The position numbers and the translations under genes were made by a program. Below are positions 34,162 through 43,162 of a DNA stretch of 64,000 bases, piece after piece. The notes beneath the pieces were generated by a model. That model was not told the DNA's origin and made no database searches. It was given only the letters and a program-made list of their open reading frames with translations. Position 1 is the stretch's first letter; every line of letters starts with the position of its first letter. Source of the DNA: Rossellomorea vietnamensis (GTDB taxonomy: Bacteria > Bacillota > Bacilli > Bacillales > Bacillaceae_B); NCBI RefSeq assembly GCF_008180615.1, contig NZ_VTEH01000001.1, forward strand, positions 586,680 to 650,679, in the 5' to 3' direction.

Positions 34162-34830
34162 TTAACTGAAATGTTTAGTAACCGTATGGAAGACATTCTC
34201 ATTCATGACCGTTGTTCCATACTCGTTCAATCGATGTACTGTGAGGGTGGATTCATTTCCGTACTCAAGCATGATACTTAACACATTATCGATTTCATCT
34301 TCTGTAAAGTGCTCATCAGAAAATTCAATATGGATGTAATATGTCCCTTCAAAGGAAAACAATTTGGTGGATAAATGTTCATAATCTGTAGTGATCATTT
34401 TATGTGATAAAGAGATAACATCTTCGAAATCCTTAAATTTTATAGTGAATTCCAATGCTCCTTCATCTTCGGTCTGATCCTGCTTCATCTGGAAGTGCTG
34501 ATCCAGGAAGTCTTCTATCCGTTCATCTACAGGGAGATCCTTGATCTTATCCTCAGGAATCGGCAGTTCAAATTTCTGTCCATCCTTAGTGACCTGGGCT
34601 CTTGTCACCAGGACTTCAAGTCCTTTATCAAGAGCTTGTACCTGAATCCATAAGGGACCTTCTATAGTAAAGTTCTCTTCCTGGTGAACTTCATCCATCA
34701 TTTCCCAAAATAATTCTTCGCTCCGTTCCCGGTTGTACCATATTTCTTCCCGGTCAAAGCCTCTTTCTTCTATATCGCCATATGAAATATAAAACTTTAC
34801 AGTGTTATCATTTATACGTTCTATCTCCAT
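34162..34830 (-). CDS. mecA: ClpC adaptor protein MecA
   Basis: The 222-residue adaptor has the N-terminal target-binding domain MEIERINDNTVKFYISYGDIEERGF and the C-terminal ClpC-binding domain, with YYIHIEFSDEHFTEDEI and the family end. It delivers ComK and other proteins to ClpCP and also inhibits spore entry through Spo0A. The ATG at 34830 has GGGAGAGGTG upstream and agrees with the family start; the frame to 34914 is an extension. Confidence 0.95.
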   Translation of the reverse strand: MEIERINDNTVKFYISYGDIEERGFDREEIWYNRERSEELFWEMMDEVHQEENFTIEGPLWIQVQALDKGLEVLVTRAQVTKDGQKFELPIPEDKIKDLPVDERIEDFLDQHFQMKQDQTEDEGALEFTIKFKDFEDVISLSHKMITTDYEHLSTKLFSFEGTYYIHIEFSDEHFTEDEIDNVLSIMLEYGNESTLTVHRLNEYGTTVMNENVFHTVTKHFS

Positions 34831-35239
34831 CAAACACCTCTCCCTTCTGTTCAATGTTGGTGAAGGGACTGCACCCCTGAGCATTAGCTCTGATAATTGA
34901 TGTAGGCTGTTCACTATGATACTTGTTCTTATATAGAAACCGCTTTTCCTTATTCTCCGGCAGAAATAATGGACTATCTACCGCAAAGCTTTCCATAAAA
35001 GAAGCTTCTGACTAATGAATGTTGAGTTAGTTTATACCTTGTACTCCTATTTTATGATAAAACATATAGAAATGGAATTAAAAATGTGCCTATTTTTCAC
35101 TCCAAGAGATACTAATATACATTCCAGTGTTTTGGTTATTTTAGCTCATACACACTGAGAATTCAAGTTTTTAGTTTCTGCCTATATTAATGAATATCCT
35201 TAGAATAGCAGTTTAAAACCTTTAATTACCCTGAATAAA

Positions 35240-35270
35240 AAAAACCTCCATGCATGAGCATGAAGGAGAT
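35240..35270 (-). terminator. Terminator of spx
   Basis: CTCCTTCATGC and GCATGGAG form an imperfect stem, and eight T follow on the minus strand. Confidence 0.75.
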
Positions 35271-35281
35271 GGGTTGATATA

Positions 35282-35677
35282 TTAGTTGACCATGCGTTGA
35301 GCTTCAAGCAATTGGAAGGTACGCACTTTTCGAGGCAGGAAACGACGGATTTCATCTTCGTTATATCCTACTTGAAGTCTCTTTTCATCCATGATGATCG
35401 GTCTGCGGAGCAATCCAGGATTTTGCTGAATCAATTCGAAAAGGTTCTGCAAAGGCAGAGCGTCAAGTTCAACATTCAATTTTTGGAATGTCTTAGATCG
35501 TGTAGAGATGATTTCATCCGTACCATCTTCAGTCATTCTTAAAATTTCTTTAATCTCGTCAATACTCAATGGTTCTGAGAATACATTTCTCTCTTTATAT
35601 GGAATTTCATGATCTTCTAACCAAGCTTTCGCCTTCCGGCAGGATGTACAACTAGGTGAAGTGAACAAAGTTACCAT
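35282..35677 (-). CDS. spx: Redox-sensing global regulator Spx
   Basis: The 131-residue ArsC-fold protein has the CTSC switch (Cys 10 and 13), [13 protein letters not shown] and [26 protein letters not shown]. Spx binds the RNA polymerase alpha C-terminal domain and turns on thiol-stress genes. It is removed by ClpXP with SpxH, encoded at 29045. The ATG at 35677 has GGGAGTG upstream. In B. subtilis yjbC directly precedes spx; here about 900 bp of repeats lie between. Confidence 0.96.
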   Translation of the reverse strand: MVTLFTSPSCTSCRKAKAWLEDHEIPYKERNVFSEPLSIDEIKEILRMTEDGTDEIISTRSKTFQKLNVELDALPLQNLFELIQQNPGLLRRPIIMDEKRLQVGYNEDEIRRFLPRKVRTFQLLEAQRMVN

Positions 35678-35982
35678 GAACCATTCACACTCCCTTATAT
35701 TATTAAGACTTTTATTCACAAGTAGAGTTTTCCCTAATTAACTTTCTCATTTAATAATTAGTTTAAAGAAGAAATCTCTATTATGTATTATACATGAAAA
35801 ACATTTGGTTGAATATAGTTTTAAATAAATTGTCAACTTTTAATACAAAAGTTAAACAAATAAATCGTGTTACTTAACAAATACCCGTTATTGAAACATA
35901 TAAACCATAAAAACGAAAAAGATTATTTTTCTTTGTTTGCGTAAGGCTGTTTTGGCAAAGATTGTGGTTTTTGAGTACTAAT

Positions 35983-36228
35983 GGATTTCCGCTTCAGGCG
36001 CACGACTCCGCGGGGCGGGCGGTGAGCCTCCTCGGCTGCGCCTGTATATGAAGTGGAAGCGCCTAGGTCAGCCCCGACAGGCAAATGTTCTCAAGAGAAT
36101 AAAAGGCGATCTTTCCTTTTATTCTCTTGAGGTTATTTGACCCCGAGGGGCTAGGCGCTGGAACTAGATTGGGGGTCTCACCTGTCCCGCTAGTCCCGCA
36201 GGAGATCGTACGCCTGCAGCGAAGATCC
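35983..36228. repeat. GC-rich repeat Q with nested hairpin repeat
   Basis: The left part (CGACTCCGCGGGGCGGGCGG, TGAGCCTCCTCGGCTGCG) and right part (GGGGTCTCACCTGTCCCGC, TAGTCCCGCAGGAG) match the continuous Q copy at 62219. Copy D of the 122-bp hairpin repeat separates them, at the same point where MITE copy 1 carries its insert. Confidence 0.8.
36057..36166. repeat. 122-bp hairpin repeat (family P), copy D, nested in Q
   Basis: Arms AAGCGCCTAG / CTAGGCGCT, AGCCCC / GGGGCT and CTCAAGAGAA / TTCTCTTGAG are all intact. The right end GGAACTAGATT differs from the usual GAAGCTGGAC and matches the insert end in MITE copy 1. Confidence 0.8.
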
Positions 36229-36338
36229 TCCTACGGCAATTGGGGTGAAGGCGAATTCACATTCTAATGTAATAATTTTTTAGAAAAAGTCTATAAAAGG
36301 AGGTTTACTCATTTTTTATTTCAGGAAACTCCCAATGA

Positions 36339-36474
36339 CAGGATTTCCCGCAGATATTAGGTTTTTTCTCTCTAAACTGTGGAGCAGCTCTTTTCTTCTT
36401 GCTCACCAGAATATTTTGGTAAAGGATTTCTAACGAAGTTCATAAAAAATAGCAACAAAGTTTACGAAAAGAGC
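36339..36474 (+). repeat. Repeat family R, copy R2 (left end missing)
   Basis: GGAGCAGCTCTTTTCTTC and the end AGCAACAAAGTTTACGAAAAGAGC match the copies at 48601 and 53468. The usual GGCTGTTTTCG start is absent. Confidence 0.65.
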
Positions 36475-36560
36475 TATGCGTAAAGGTAGTGGTTGGCGAT
36501 ATGCATAGCAAAAAATTTATTGCAAGATTTCCAGCTCTCTAAAAAACTGCTGCAGATACG

Positions 36561-36588
36561 AAAAACCTTATTGTTATGAACAATAAGG
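36561..36588 (-). terminator. Terminator of yjbC
   Basis: CCTTATTGTT and AACAATAAGG form a 10-bp stem with a 3-nt loop followed by five T on the minus strand. Confidence 0.8.
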
Positions 36589-36598
36589 CCAAAATCAT

Positions 36599-37171
36599 TT
36601 AAATATCTTTCAGTATATCCCTATTTCTATCGTCTTCAATATTCAATACTTCTTCAGCCGGCTGGTAAGAAGCTCCATAAAATTTAGTGTCTTTATAGGT
36701 ATGAATCAGTTCATAGGTTTTTACCATGGACTCATATACCAGTTCCTCTGATTCATTGCCGGGTGCCCAATAAAGGATCTCCATCTCATTAATTTCATTC
36801 GTCGCAAGAGACCTGCGGCGGTAACCAATGCTCGAAGCGTGTTCAAATCCTTCTCTTTTATAGAATTTCAACCGTTTTTCAGTATCAGTATCATCATAAT
36901 CAACTGGTTCCACTTCTAAAATGATCGCCTTGCCTTTCTGTTTCAGCTTCTCGATCAACTTATGTCCCAAACCCTGCCCTCTGGCTTTGGAAGAGACAAA
37001 CAGATAATCAATAAAGATGAATTTTTCCAGCTCTGCATACATCAAAACATGAAGATCATCTTCATCCTTATGATAAATGTCACTGCGCTCTTTCAACAGG
37101 GTTTCCATGTGTTCCTTGGATTTCATTTCTTCTACGGGGAAATATTGATTTAACTTCTCATACCAATGCAT
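36599..37171 (-). CDS. yjbC: GNAT acetyltransferase (YjbC)
   Basis: The 190-residue protein has a GNAT domain with the acetyl-CoA loop VSSKARGQGLGHKLIEKL (about 78-95) and a C-terminal extension of about 60 residues. This agrees with YjbC, the gene before spx in B. subtilis. Its substrate is not known. Here it has its own terminator and is split from spx by repeats Q, P and R. A ribosome site (AGGAG) precedes the ATG. Confidence 0.88.
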   Translation of the reverse strand: MHWYEKLNQYFPVEEMKSKEHMETLLKERSDIYHKDEDDLHVLMYAELEKFIFIDYLFVSSKARGQGLGHKLIEKLKQKGKAIILEVEPVDYDDTDTEKRLKFYKREGFEHASSIGYRRRSLATNEINEMEILYWAPGNESEELVYESMVKTYELIHTYKDTKFYGASYQPAEEVLNIEDDRNRDILKDI

Positions 37172-37547
37172 TGATCTACTCCTTTGTTTTCAATTAAGTC
37201 AACTATTTTCGCCATATAATTTCATACTAGAATCATACATACTATGCCCTTAAAGTTAATAAACAACAGCAGCTAAGTCATGTCCTTAATTGTTTTTTGG
37301 GATATTAGAGTGCTTCCAAGAAGTTACGAAAGCGTAGGTGGATAAAAGTGGATGTTAAGCGGTATTCTTACCAATTTAATTGTATCGTAGTGAGAACAAA
37401 AGTCAAATGAGAAGCATTGCCTCAAGTACTGCTTTTCCTTCCCATCATATAACACCTTTGATACTTCTCTTCGTTATATACTGTACCTTTTTTACAATGA
37501 AGCAAGCCAACTTCCTGTAACTTCAATAGCTGTTTTGAATACGAAGA
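37172..37547. other. Intergenic region upstream of yjbC
   Basis: About 375 bp of AT-rich DNA between yjbC and the terminator of the next gene. The yjbC promoter must lie here; I see no repeat or clear operator. Confidence 0.5.
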
Positions 37548-37573
37548 AAGACAGCAGGACTTCCTGCTGTCTT
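37548..37573 (-). terminator. Terminator of the glycosidase-like gene
   Basis: AAGACAGCAGGA and TCCTGCTGTCTT form a 12-bp stem with a 2-nt loop followed by a broken T-run. Confidence 0.8.
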
Positions 37574-37579
37574 AATGGT

Positions 37580-38779
37580 TTAAGGTGTAAAATCAGCACT
37601 TTCCGTGTAGCTGTTACCCGCATTCCAAAGTAGATATTCATTAATACCCTGATCTTGAAGAGCTTTAATTTGTGCTTCCACTTCAGCTTTACCATACTGC
37701 TTATAATTTCCTGAGCCCAGCCATGAAGCTGTGAAATCCTGCAGCCATGGACGGGAAACAGGAGGGTTTTCTAACTCACCTAATTTCTTGTTTTCCAGCT
37801 TGGCATATTCAGCAATTAAATTATACGGTTCGAGGTCAGGTTTTGCTATTCCAAAGTAAGAAGTCCAATGACTTGGATAAATCATGGATGAGATGACATC
37901 AACGTGCTCTGAAATCTTTGTAAAGTTCTGGCCGATTCCCGGTGCTTCTGGCAATGTTGCCGTATAGCCGAATATATCCACAGATACATCAACATCATAT
38001 GGTTTCAGCTGTTCTTTGGCATAGGCAACAAAGTCCGTAACAGCATGAACTCTTTTTTGAACGTTATCTTCATCCATCTCAGCGTATTCACCCATACTAT
38101 ATTTTAATTCTGTATCTCTCTTTTCAAATCCTTCGGGAAAACGAACATAGTCAAATTGGATCTCTTGAAAACCCATTTTTGCAGCTTCAATGGCAATGCC
38201 TACGTTGTAATCCCATACTTCCTTTAAGAAAGGATTAACGAAAGATTCTCCGCTTCCATTTGCCCATACCTCATTACCCTCTAAGTACGACAACTCAGGT
38301 TTAGCCTTAGACAACACAGAGTCCTTGAACACAACTACACGTGCAATAGGATAAATCTCTTCTTCTTCCAATCTTTCAAGCATTGCTCTGGGATCTTTAA
38401 TATAGGACTTGCCAATGTCTTTGTACTGAGATTGGTCATCTTGGTACGTGATATTTCCCCAATCATCCTTAATATCGATTACCATGGAATTCAAATCCGT
38501 TTTATTCATTAAGTCAATCAAGCTCTCAAACCTGCTTCCGCCAGCTGAATGACCCGTCACATAGATTCCTCTTACAGCATCCGGATATGTAAATTCCAAG
38601 CCAGTGTCATAAAAAAAACGAGATAGCTGCTGAGGGATTACCTTTTCTTTCAAACTCAAATCCAATGTGTGATGTTCTAGAACTTTTGAGTCCTGTGCCT
38701 CTTCAGCGCCCGCAGTATTGACCGGAAGGAGACAAAGTGCTGAAATTCCAACAGCAGTCAGTACATTTCTGAAATTCAA
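37580..38779 (-). CDS. Secreted putative glycoside hydrolase (DUF4015 type)
   Basis: The 399-residue precursor has a signal peptide with probable cleavage after NTAGA (residue 25). The mature part has VRGIYVTGHSAGG, SMVIDIKDDWGNI, PIARVVVFKD, FQEIQFDYVRFP and DVSVDIFGYT, a TIM-barrel layout known from the putative glycosyl hydrolase family DUF4015. Conserved acidic residues sit at the ends of strands (for example FDYVRFP). The substrate is unknown; a cell-wall or exopolysaccharide target is a guess. The gene stands alone. Confidence 0.85.
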   Translation of the reverse strand: MNFRNVLTAVGISALCLLPVNTAGAEEAQDSKVLEHHTLDLSLKEKVIPQQLSRFFYDTGLEFTYPDAVRGIYVTGHSAGGSRFESLIDLMNKTDLNSMVIDIKDDWGNITYQDDQSQYKDIGKSYIKDPRAMLERLEEEEIYPIARVVVFKDSVLSKAKPELSYLEGNEVWANGSGESFVNPFLKEVWDYNVGIAIEAAKMGFQEIQFDYVRFPEGFEKRDTELKYSMGEYAEMDEDNVQKRVHAVTDFVAYAKEQLKPYDVDVSVDIFGYTATLPEAPGIGQNFTKISEHVDVISSMIYPSHWTSYFGIAKPDLEPYNLIAEYAKLENKKLGELENPPVSRPWLQDFTASWLGSGNYKQYGKAEVEAQIKALQDQGINEYLLWNAGNSYTESADFTP

Positions 38780-38970
38780 TATTAACCTCTCCTCTTAGAC
38801 AATTATTCTATAAGAAATGTTTTTCTTCTATTCTTATGTTCTATACCCTATTTTAACAATGGAAGTACATAAAATGGAAGGATTTTAATTAGGAAATTGT
38901 CGAAATTTCCAGGGAAATGATTTTAACAGAGTTTAGCAGAGTTTAGCAGTATTAATGAGGGGAAAAACTA

Positions 38971-39001
38971 AAAAAGACCTCAGAATATACTGAGGTCTTA
39001 T
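38971..39001 (-). terminator. Terminator of the opp operon
   Basis: ATAAGACCTCAG and CTGAGGTCTT form a stem with a short AT loop and six T follow on the minus strand. Confidence 0.85.
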
Positions 39002-39006
39002 GAGTG

Positions 39007-39942
39007 TTAGTTTTTATATTGTGCTTTATATTGAGCGAATTCCTTCTCAGAACAATAGATGAAGTGTCCAGGAGCAACTTCACGAAGTTCTAATTGGTCA
39101 TCTTCTGTATAGTTATGAACTGCAGGGTCGTAGGTTTTACGCTTACGAGAACGCTCATAGTCTGGATCCGGCAATGGAATCGCAGAGAGAAGTGATTGGG
39201 TATAAGGGTGAAGCGGGTTCTTATACAAAGCATCACTAGGAGCAAGTTCTACAAGCTTACCATAGTACATAACTCCGATTCTGTCACTGATATACTTAAC
39301 CATTGAAAGGTCATGAGCAATAAACAAGTACGTCAATCCTTTTTCTTTCTGAAGCTCCTTCATCAGGTTAACGACCTGGGCTTGGATTGATACATCCAAA
39401 GCAGAAATCGGTTCATCCGCGATGATGAAATCAGGATCAACGGCAAGAGCTCTGGCAATTCCCAAACGCTGGCGCTGACCGCCGGAGAACTCATGCGGAT
39501 AACGGTTGGCATGTTCCTTATTCAAGCCGACTGTCTCCAAAAGGTCATGAACTTTTTTCAATCTCTCTTCTGAAGAAGCAGCCAATCCGTGTATATCAAT
39601 TCCTTCTGCAATCAGATCCGCCACCTTCATACGAGGGTTTAGAGACGCGTATGGATCTTGGAAAATCATTTGCATTTTGCGGTTGAACTTTTTAAGCTCT
39701 TTACGCGATTTTTTACCATGGACATCTTCACCTTCAAATAAAACCTGTCCATCAGTTGCATCATAAAGGCGGATAATTGTTCTTCCTGTTGTGGATTTAC
39801 CACATCCAGACTCACCAACCAGCCCTAATGTTTCTCCTTTATAAATATCAAAAGAGATATCATCAACTGCCTTAACCATATTAGGTTTCCCAGGATTAAA
39901 GTATTGCTTTAGATTTCTGATTTCAAGTAATTTTTCAGCCAT
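39007..39942 (-). CDS. oppF: Oligopeptide ABC transporter ATPase OppF
   Basis: The 311-residue ATPase has Walker A GESGCGKST (43-51), signature SGGQRQR and Walker B FIIADEPISALD. It ends with the oligopeptide/dipeptide C-terminal domain, with PLHPYTQSLLSAIPLPDP. It works with OppD to drive peptide import. It overlaps the oppD stop in a TAATG junction. In B. subtilis Opp imports Phr signalling peptides needed for competence and sporulation. Confidence 0.95.
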   Translation of the reverse strand: MAEKLLEIRNLKQYFNPGKPNMVKAVDDISFDIYKGETLGLVGESGCGKSTTGRTIIRLYDATDGQVLFEGEDVHGKKSRKELKKFNRKMQMIFQDPYASLNPRMKVADLIAEGIDIHGLAASSEERLKKVHDLLETVGLNKEHANRYPHEFSGGQRQRLGIARALAVDPDFIIADEPISALDVSIQAQVVNLMKELQKEKGLTYLFIAHDLSMVKYISDRIGVMYYGKLVELAPSDALYKNPLHPYTQSLLSAIPLPDPDYERSRKRKTYDPAVHNYTEDDQLELREVAPGHFIYCSEKEFAQYKAQYKN

Positions 39943-41012
39943 TATGAACGAACCTCCTCAAATAATACCGGCTCATCATAGTTGGAAGGCATTGTACGCT
40001 GTCTTACTTTAACAGCTTCCGGCGGCTCAACTTTAGGAGCATTCGGATGCAGCAACCAAGATTTGACGAAGTGTGTATCAGACACTTTATAAGTCGGTGG
40101 TTCTTGTTCGAAATCAATCTTCAGAGCATACTCACTTCTAAGAGCAAACGCATCCCCTTTAGGAGGGTTCATTAAATCAGGAGGAGTACCAGGTATCGCC
40201 TGAAGCTGCTGCCCTGTTTCTGTGTCCAGTGTCGGCATGGATGCTACAAGTCCCCAAGTGTAAGGATGTCTTGGATCATAGAAAATCTCATCCACTGTAC
40301 CCGATTCAACAATTTGTCCACCGTACATAACAGCTACCCTGTCTGCCACGTTTGCCACGACGCCAAGGTCATGGGTGATGAAGATGATTGATGTATCAAT
40401 TTTATTTTGCAGATCTTTCATCAATTCAAGGATCTGCGCCTGAATGGTCACATCCAATGCAGTAGTCGGCTCATCAGCGATAAGAATTTTCGGGTTACAA
40501 GCAAGCGCGATAGCAATTACAACACGCTGTCTCTGTCCGCCTGAAAATTGATGAGGGTACTGCTTGAAACGGCCTTCAGGATTCGGCAGTCCAACAAGCT
40601 TTAATAATTCAATCGTACGTTTTTTAGCATCGGACTTACTCATGTTCTGATGCTTCAACAACGGCTCCATGATCTGCTTGCCAACTGTCATTGTAGGATT
40701 AAGAGATGTCATCGGATCCTGGAAAATCATTGAAATGTCTTTTCCGCGGATTTTTTGCATATCTTTTTCTTTAATTTTTGCTAAATCTCTGCCTTCGAAA
40801 TTAATTTCTCCACTCTTGATGAATCCTGCAGGATGAGGCAAAAGTTTCATGATGGCTTTTGTTGTAACTGATTTACCAGAACCTGATTCACCCACGATTG
40901 CCAATGTTTCACCTTTATCCAAGTGAAAATCCACACCGCGGACGGCTTTAACTTCTCCCCCGTAAGTCGTGAAGGAGACTTGTAAATCTTTAACGTCTAA
41001 TACTCTATTCAT
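39942..41012 (-). CDS. oppD: Oligopeptide ABC transporter ATPase OppD
   Basis: The 356-residue ATPase has Walker A GESGSGKS (41-48), [22 protein letters not shown] and the C-terminal oligo_HPY region with [15 protein letters not shown]. The ATG at 41012 has GAAGGAG at about eight bases; the frame to 41030 overlaps the oppC stop and places that site inside. It is the fourth gene of oppABCDF. Confidence 0.95.
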   Translation of the reverse strand: MNRVLDVKDLQVSFTTYGGEVKAVRGVDFHLDKGETLAIVGESGSGKSVTTKAIMKLLPHPAGFIKSGEINFEGRDLAKIKEKDMQKIRGKDISMIFQDPMTSLNPTMTVGKQIMEPLLKHQNMSKSDAKKRTIELLKLVGLPNPEGRFKQYPHQFSGGQRQRVVIAIALACNPKILIADEPTTALDVTIQAQILELMKDLQNKIDTSIIFITHDLGVVANVADRVAVMYGGQIVESGTVDEIFYDPRHPYTWGLVASMPTLDTETGQQLQAIPGTPPDLMNPPKGDAFALRSEYALKIDFEQEPPTYKVSDTHFVKSWLLHPNAPKVEPPEAVKVRQRTMPSNYDEPVLFEEVRS

Positions 41013-41029
41013 ATTTTCTACTCCTTCCA

Positions 41030-42052
41030 CTATTTACGCATCTTAGGATCGAGCGCATCACGCAATCCGTCAGCAAGCAAGTTAAAGCTCAAAATAATTA
41101 GTGAGATAACGACAGAAGGAATCAACATCATATGCGGATATGATTGAATCGATCTGTATCCGTCATTTACTAGTGAACCAAGAGATGCTTGAGGTGCAGC
41201 GATACCCAATCCGATAAAGCTCAGAAATGCTTCAGTAAAGATTGCACCAGGGACTGTGAACATTGTTGTAATGATAACAGGTCCCATTACGTTAGGAAGC
41301 AGGTGTTTCCATATCAATCTGTTGCTTGTTGCACCCAATGTACGGGAAGCCAGGACGAACTCCTGATTTTTCAACTGCAGGATCTGTCCACGGACTATCC
41401 GGGCCATACCAGTCCAACCGGTTATAACCATCGCCATAGTTATCGTAAATAATCCTGGCTCAAATAAAAGGATAAACAGGATTACAACAATCAGATTTGG
41501 AATTCCTACTAGTATCTCAATGATACGCTGCATGAAATCATCTACTCGGCCGCCATAGTAACCGGAGATTCCACCATACGCGATACCAATAATTAAGTCG
41601 ATAACGGCAGCAAGGACTCCGATGTATAAGGAAATACGTGTGCCCTGCCAAGTCCTGGTCCAAATGTCACGTCCCAAATCATCTGTACCGAACCAGTAAC
41701 TCTTCTCAACTTGACGCTGTTCATAAACATTGTTTCCATTCTTATCAATTCCATCAAACCACGAAGACCATGAAAGGGCTTCAATTTTAGGAGGCAGCTT
41801 AGCATGACGGATATTTTGATCTTTATAAGACATTTCAGTCATATTAGGCCCTACTATAGCCATAAGGATTATGACGATCATAATAATTAACCCAATTATA
41901 GCACCTTTATTTTTGAAAAGGCGCAGCCATGCATCGTGCCAAAAGCTGAGGCTGGGTCTTCCTATGACTTCTGATTCAGACTCATTTGCTTGTCGTGGTT
42001 GGAAAAGGTCAGGGTTAATGTTTTCTAGGTCTTTTCTATTGTTAGTATCCAT
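41030..42052 (-). CDS. oppC: Oligopeptide permease subunit OppC
   Basis: The 340-residue permease has an N-terminal cytoplasmic region of about 45 residues, one helix, then the BPD_transp_1 domain with five helices and the EAA loop (ASRTLGATSNRLIWKHLLPN). It forms the membrane channel together with OppB. Its ATG overlaps the oppB stop (TAATG), so translation is coupled. Confidence 0.94.
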   Translation of the reverse strand: MDTNNRKDLENINPDLFQPRQANESESEVIGRPSLSFWHDAWLRLFKNKGAIIGLIIMIVIILMAIVGPNMTEMSYKDQNIRHAKLPPKIEALSWSSWFDGIDKNGNNVYEQRQVEKSYWFGTDDLGRDIWTRTWQGTRISLYIGVLAAVIDLIIGIAYGGISGYYGGRVDDFMQRIIEILVGIPNLIVVILFILLFEPGLFTITMAMVITGWTGMARIVRGQILQLKNQEFVLASRTLGATSNRLIWKHLLPNVMGPVIITTMFTVPGAIFTEAFLSFIGLGIAAPQASLGSLVNDGYRSIQSYPHMMLIPSVVISLIILSFNLLADGLRDALDPKMRK

Positions 42053-42981
42053 TATTTCTTCCCTCCAGCCAGACGAATACGAGGGTCAATTATTCCATAC
42101 AGGATGTCCACAAGGAAGATTACTCCAATGAACAAGGCACTATAGAATAAAGTTACACCCATGATTACTGTATAGTCACTTGTGTTGATTGAGTTGACGA
42201 ATTGGAATCCAAGACCTGGCACAGCAAAGATCTGCTCGATTACAAGCGTACCTGTCATGATACCAACTGTCATTGGCCCCAAAATTGTGATAATTGGAAT
42301 CATTGCATTTCTGACTCCATGCTTTAAAACTGTCGCTGTTTTTGTGATACCTTTAGCTTTGGCCAGAAGAATGTAGTCTGAGCCAAGAACCTCCAGCATT
42401 TCGGTACGCATAAAACGGGCAATCGTAGCCACGACCCCAACAGTCAATGCGAGTGTAGGCAGTATGGTGTATTCAAATCCTCCCCATAATGCTACTGGCA
42501 GCCAGCCAAGTTCTACACCGACCCAATATTGCAATAGGCCTGCGAAAACGAAGGCAGGAATCGAGATACCGAGTACGGCCAAAGTAGTTGCACCGTAATC
42601 TACCCATGAATTATGCCTAAGTGCGGCAATAATTCCTAAAGCTAATCCAACAATTGTTCCTAGTACGATTGCTTGGAATCCAAGTTGTGCGGAAGGACCA
42701 ATACGCTGACCGATAATTTGTGTAACCGGGCGGTTGTCGTATTGGAATGACAAACCTAAATCACCTTGTGCTAAGTTTGTCATATAAGTTACGTATTGTA
42801 CTGGGAGAGGATCATTCAAACCGTATTTTTCCAGGATGATTTCCTGCTGTTCCGGTGTCAGCTTTTCTTGGTTTGAAAGCGGCGATCCAGGAAGGAGCTT
42901 CATCAGGAAGAACGTGGCTGTTGCGATGATGATTAATGTTAAAAACATATAAGCTAGTCTCTTTAAAGTGTATTTGATCAC
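42052..42981 (-). CDS. oppB: Oligopeptide permease subunit OppB
   Basis: The 309-residue permease has six helices and the EAA motif LAKAKGITKTATVLKHGVRNAMIP (shown here only by its ends; about 205-228). The N-terminal domain with TFFLMKLLPGSP is typical of OppB/DppB. A stem-loop between oppA and oppB probably lowers expression of the downstream genes compared with oppA. Confidence 0.94.
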   Translation of the reverse strand: MIKYTLKRLAYMFLTLIIIATATFFLMKLLPGSPLSNQEKLTPEQQEIILEKYGLNDPLPVQYVTYMTNLAQGDLGLSFQYDNRPVTQIIGQRIGPSAQLGFQAIVLGTIVGLALGIIAALRHNSWVDYGATTLAVLGISIPAFVFAGLLQYWVGVELGWLPVALWGGFEYTILPTLALTVGVVATIARFMRTEMLEVLGSDYILLAKAKGITKTATVLKHGVRNAMIPIITILGPMTVGIMTGTLVIEQIFAVPGLGFQFVNSINTSDYTVIMGVTLFYSALFIGVIFLVDILYGIIDPRIRLAGGKK

Positions 42982-43098
42982 TCTTTAGCCCCCCTTTTTC
43001 TTTTTATTTTTTTTGGCTACCTTACATATTATATCTTATTTCGACAAATTTTCAATCTATTTCTTAAATTACAATTTCTTTCAGGTAATCAGGGAAAA

Positions 43099-43131
43099 AG
43101 GAGAGCATATGCCAATGCATACACTCTCCTT
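43099..43131 (-). terminator. Intra-operon hairpin between oppA and oppB
   Basis: GGAGAGTGTATGC and GCATATGCTCTCC form an imperfect stem followed by five T on the minus strand. As in other opp operons it may allow more oppA than oppBCDF mRNA. Confidence 0.75.
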
Positions 43132-43162
43132 TTGAAAGTTTGTCTCATTGAGCGATTATATG

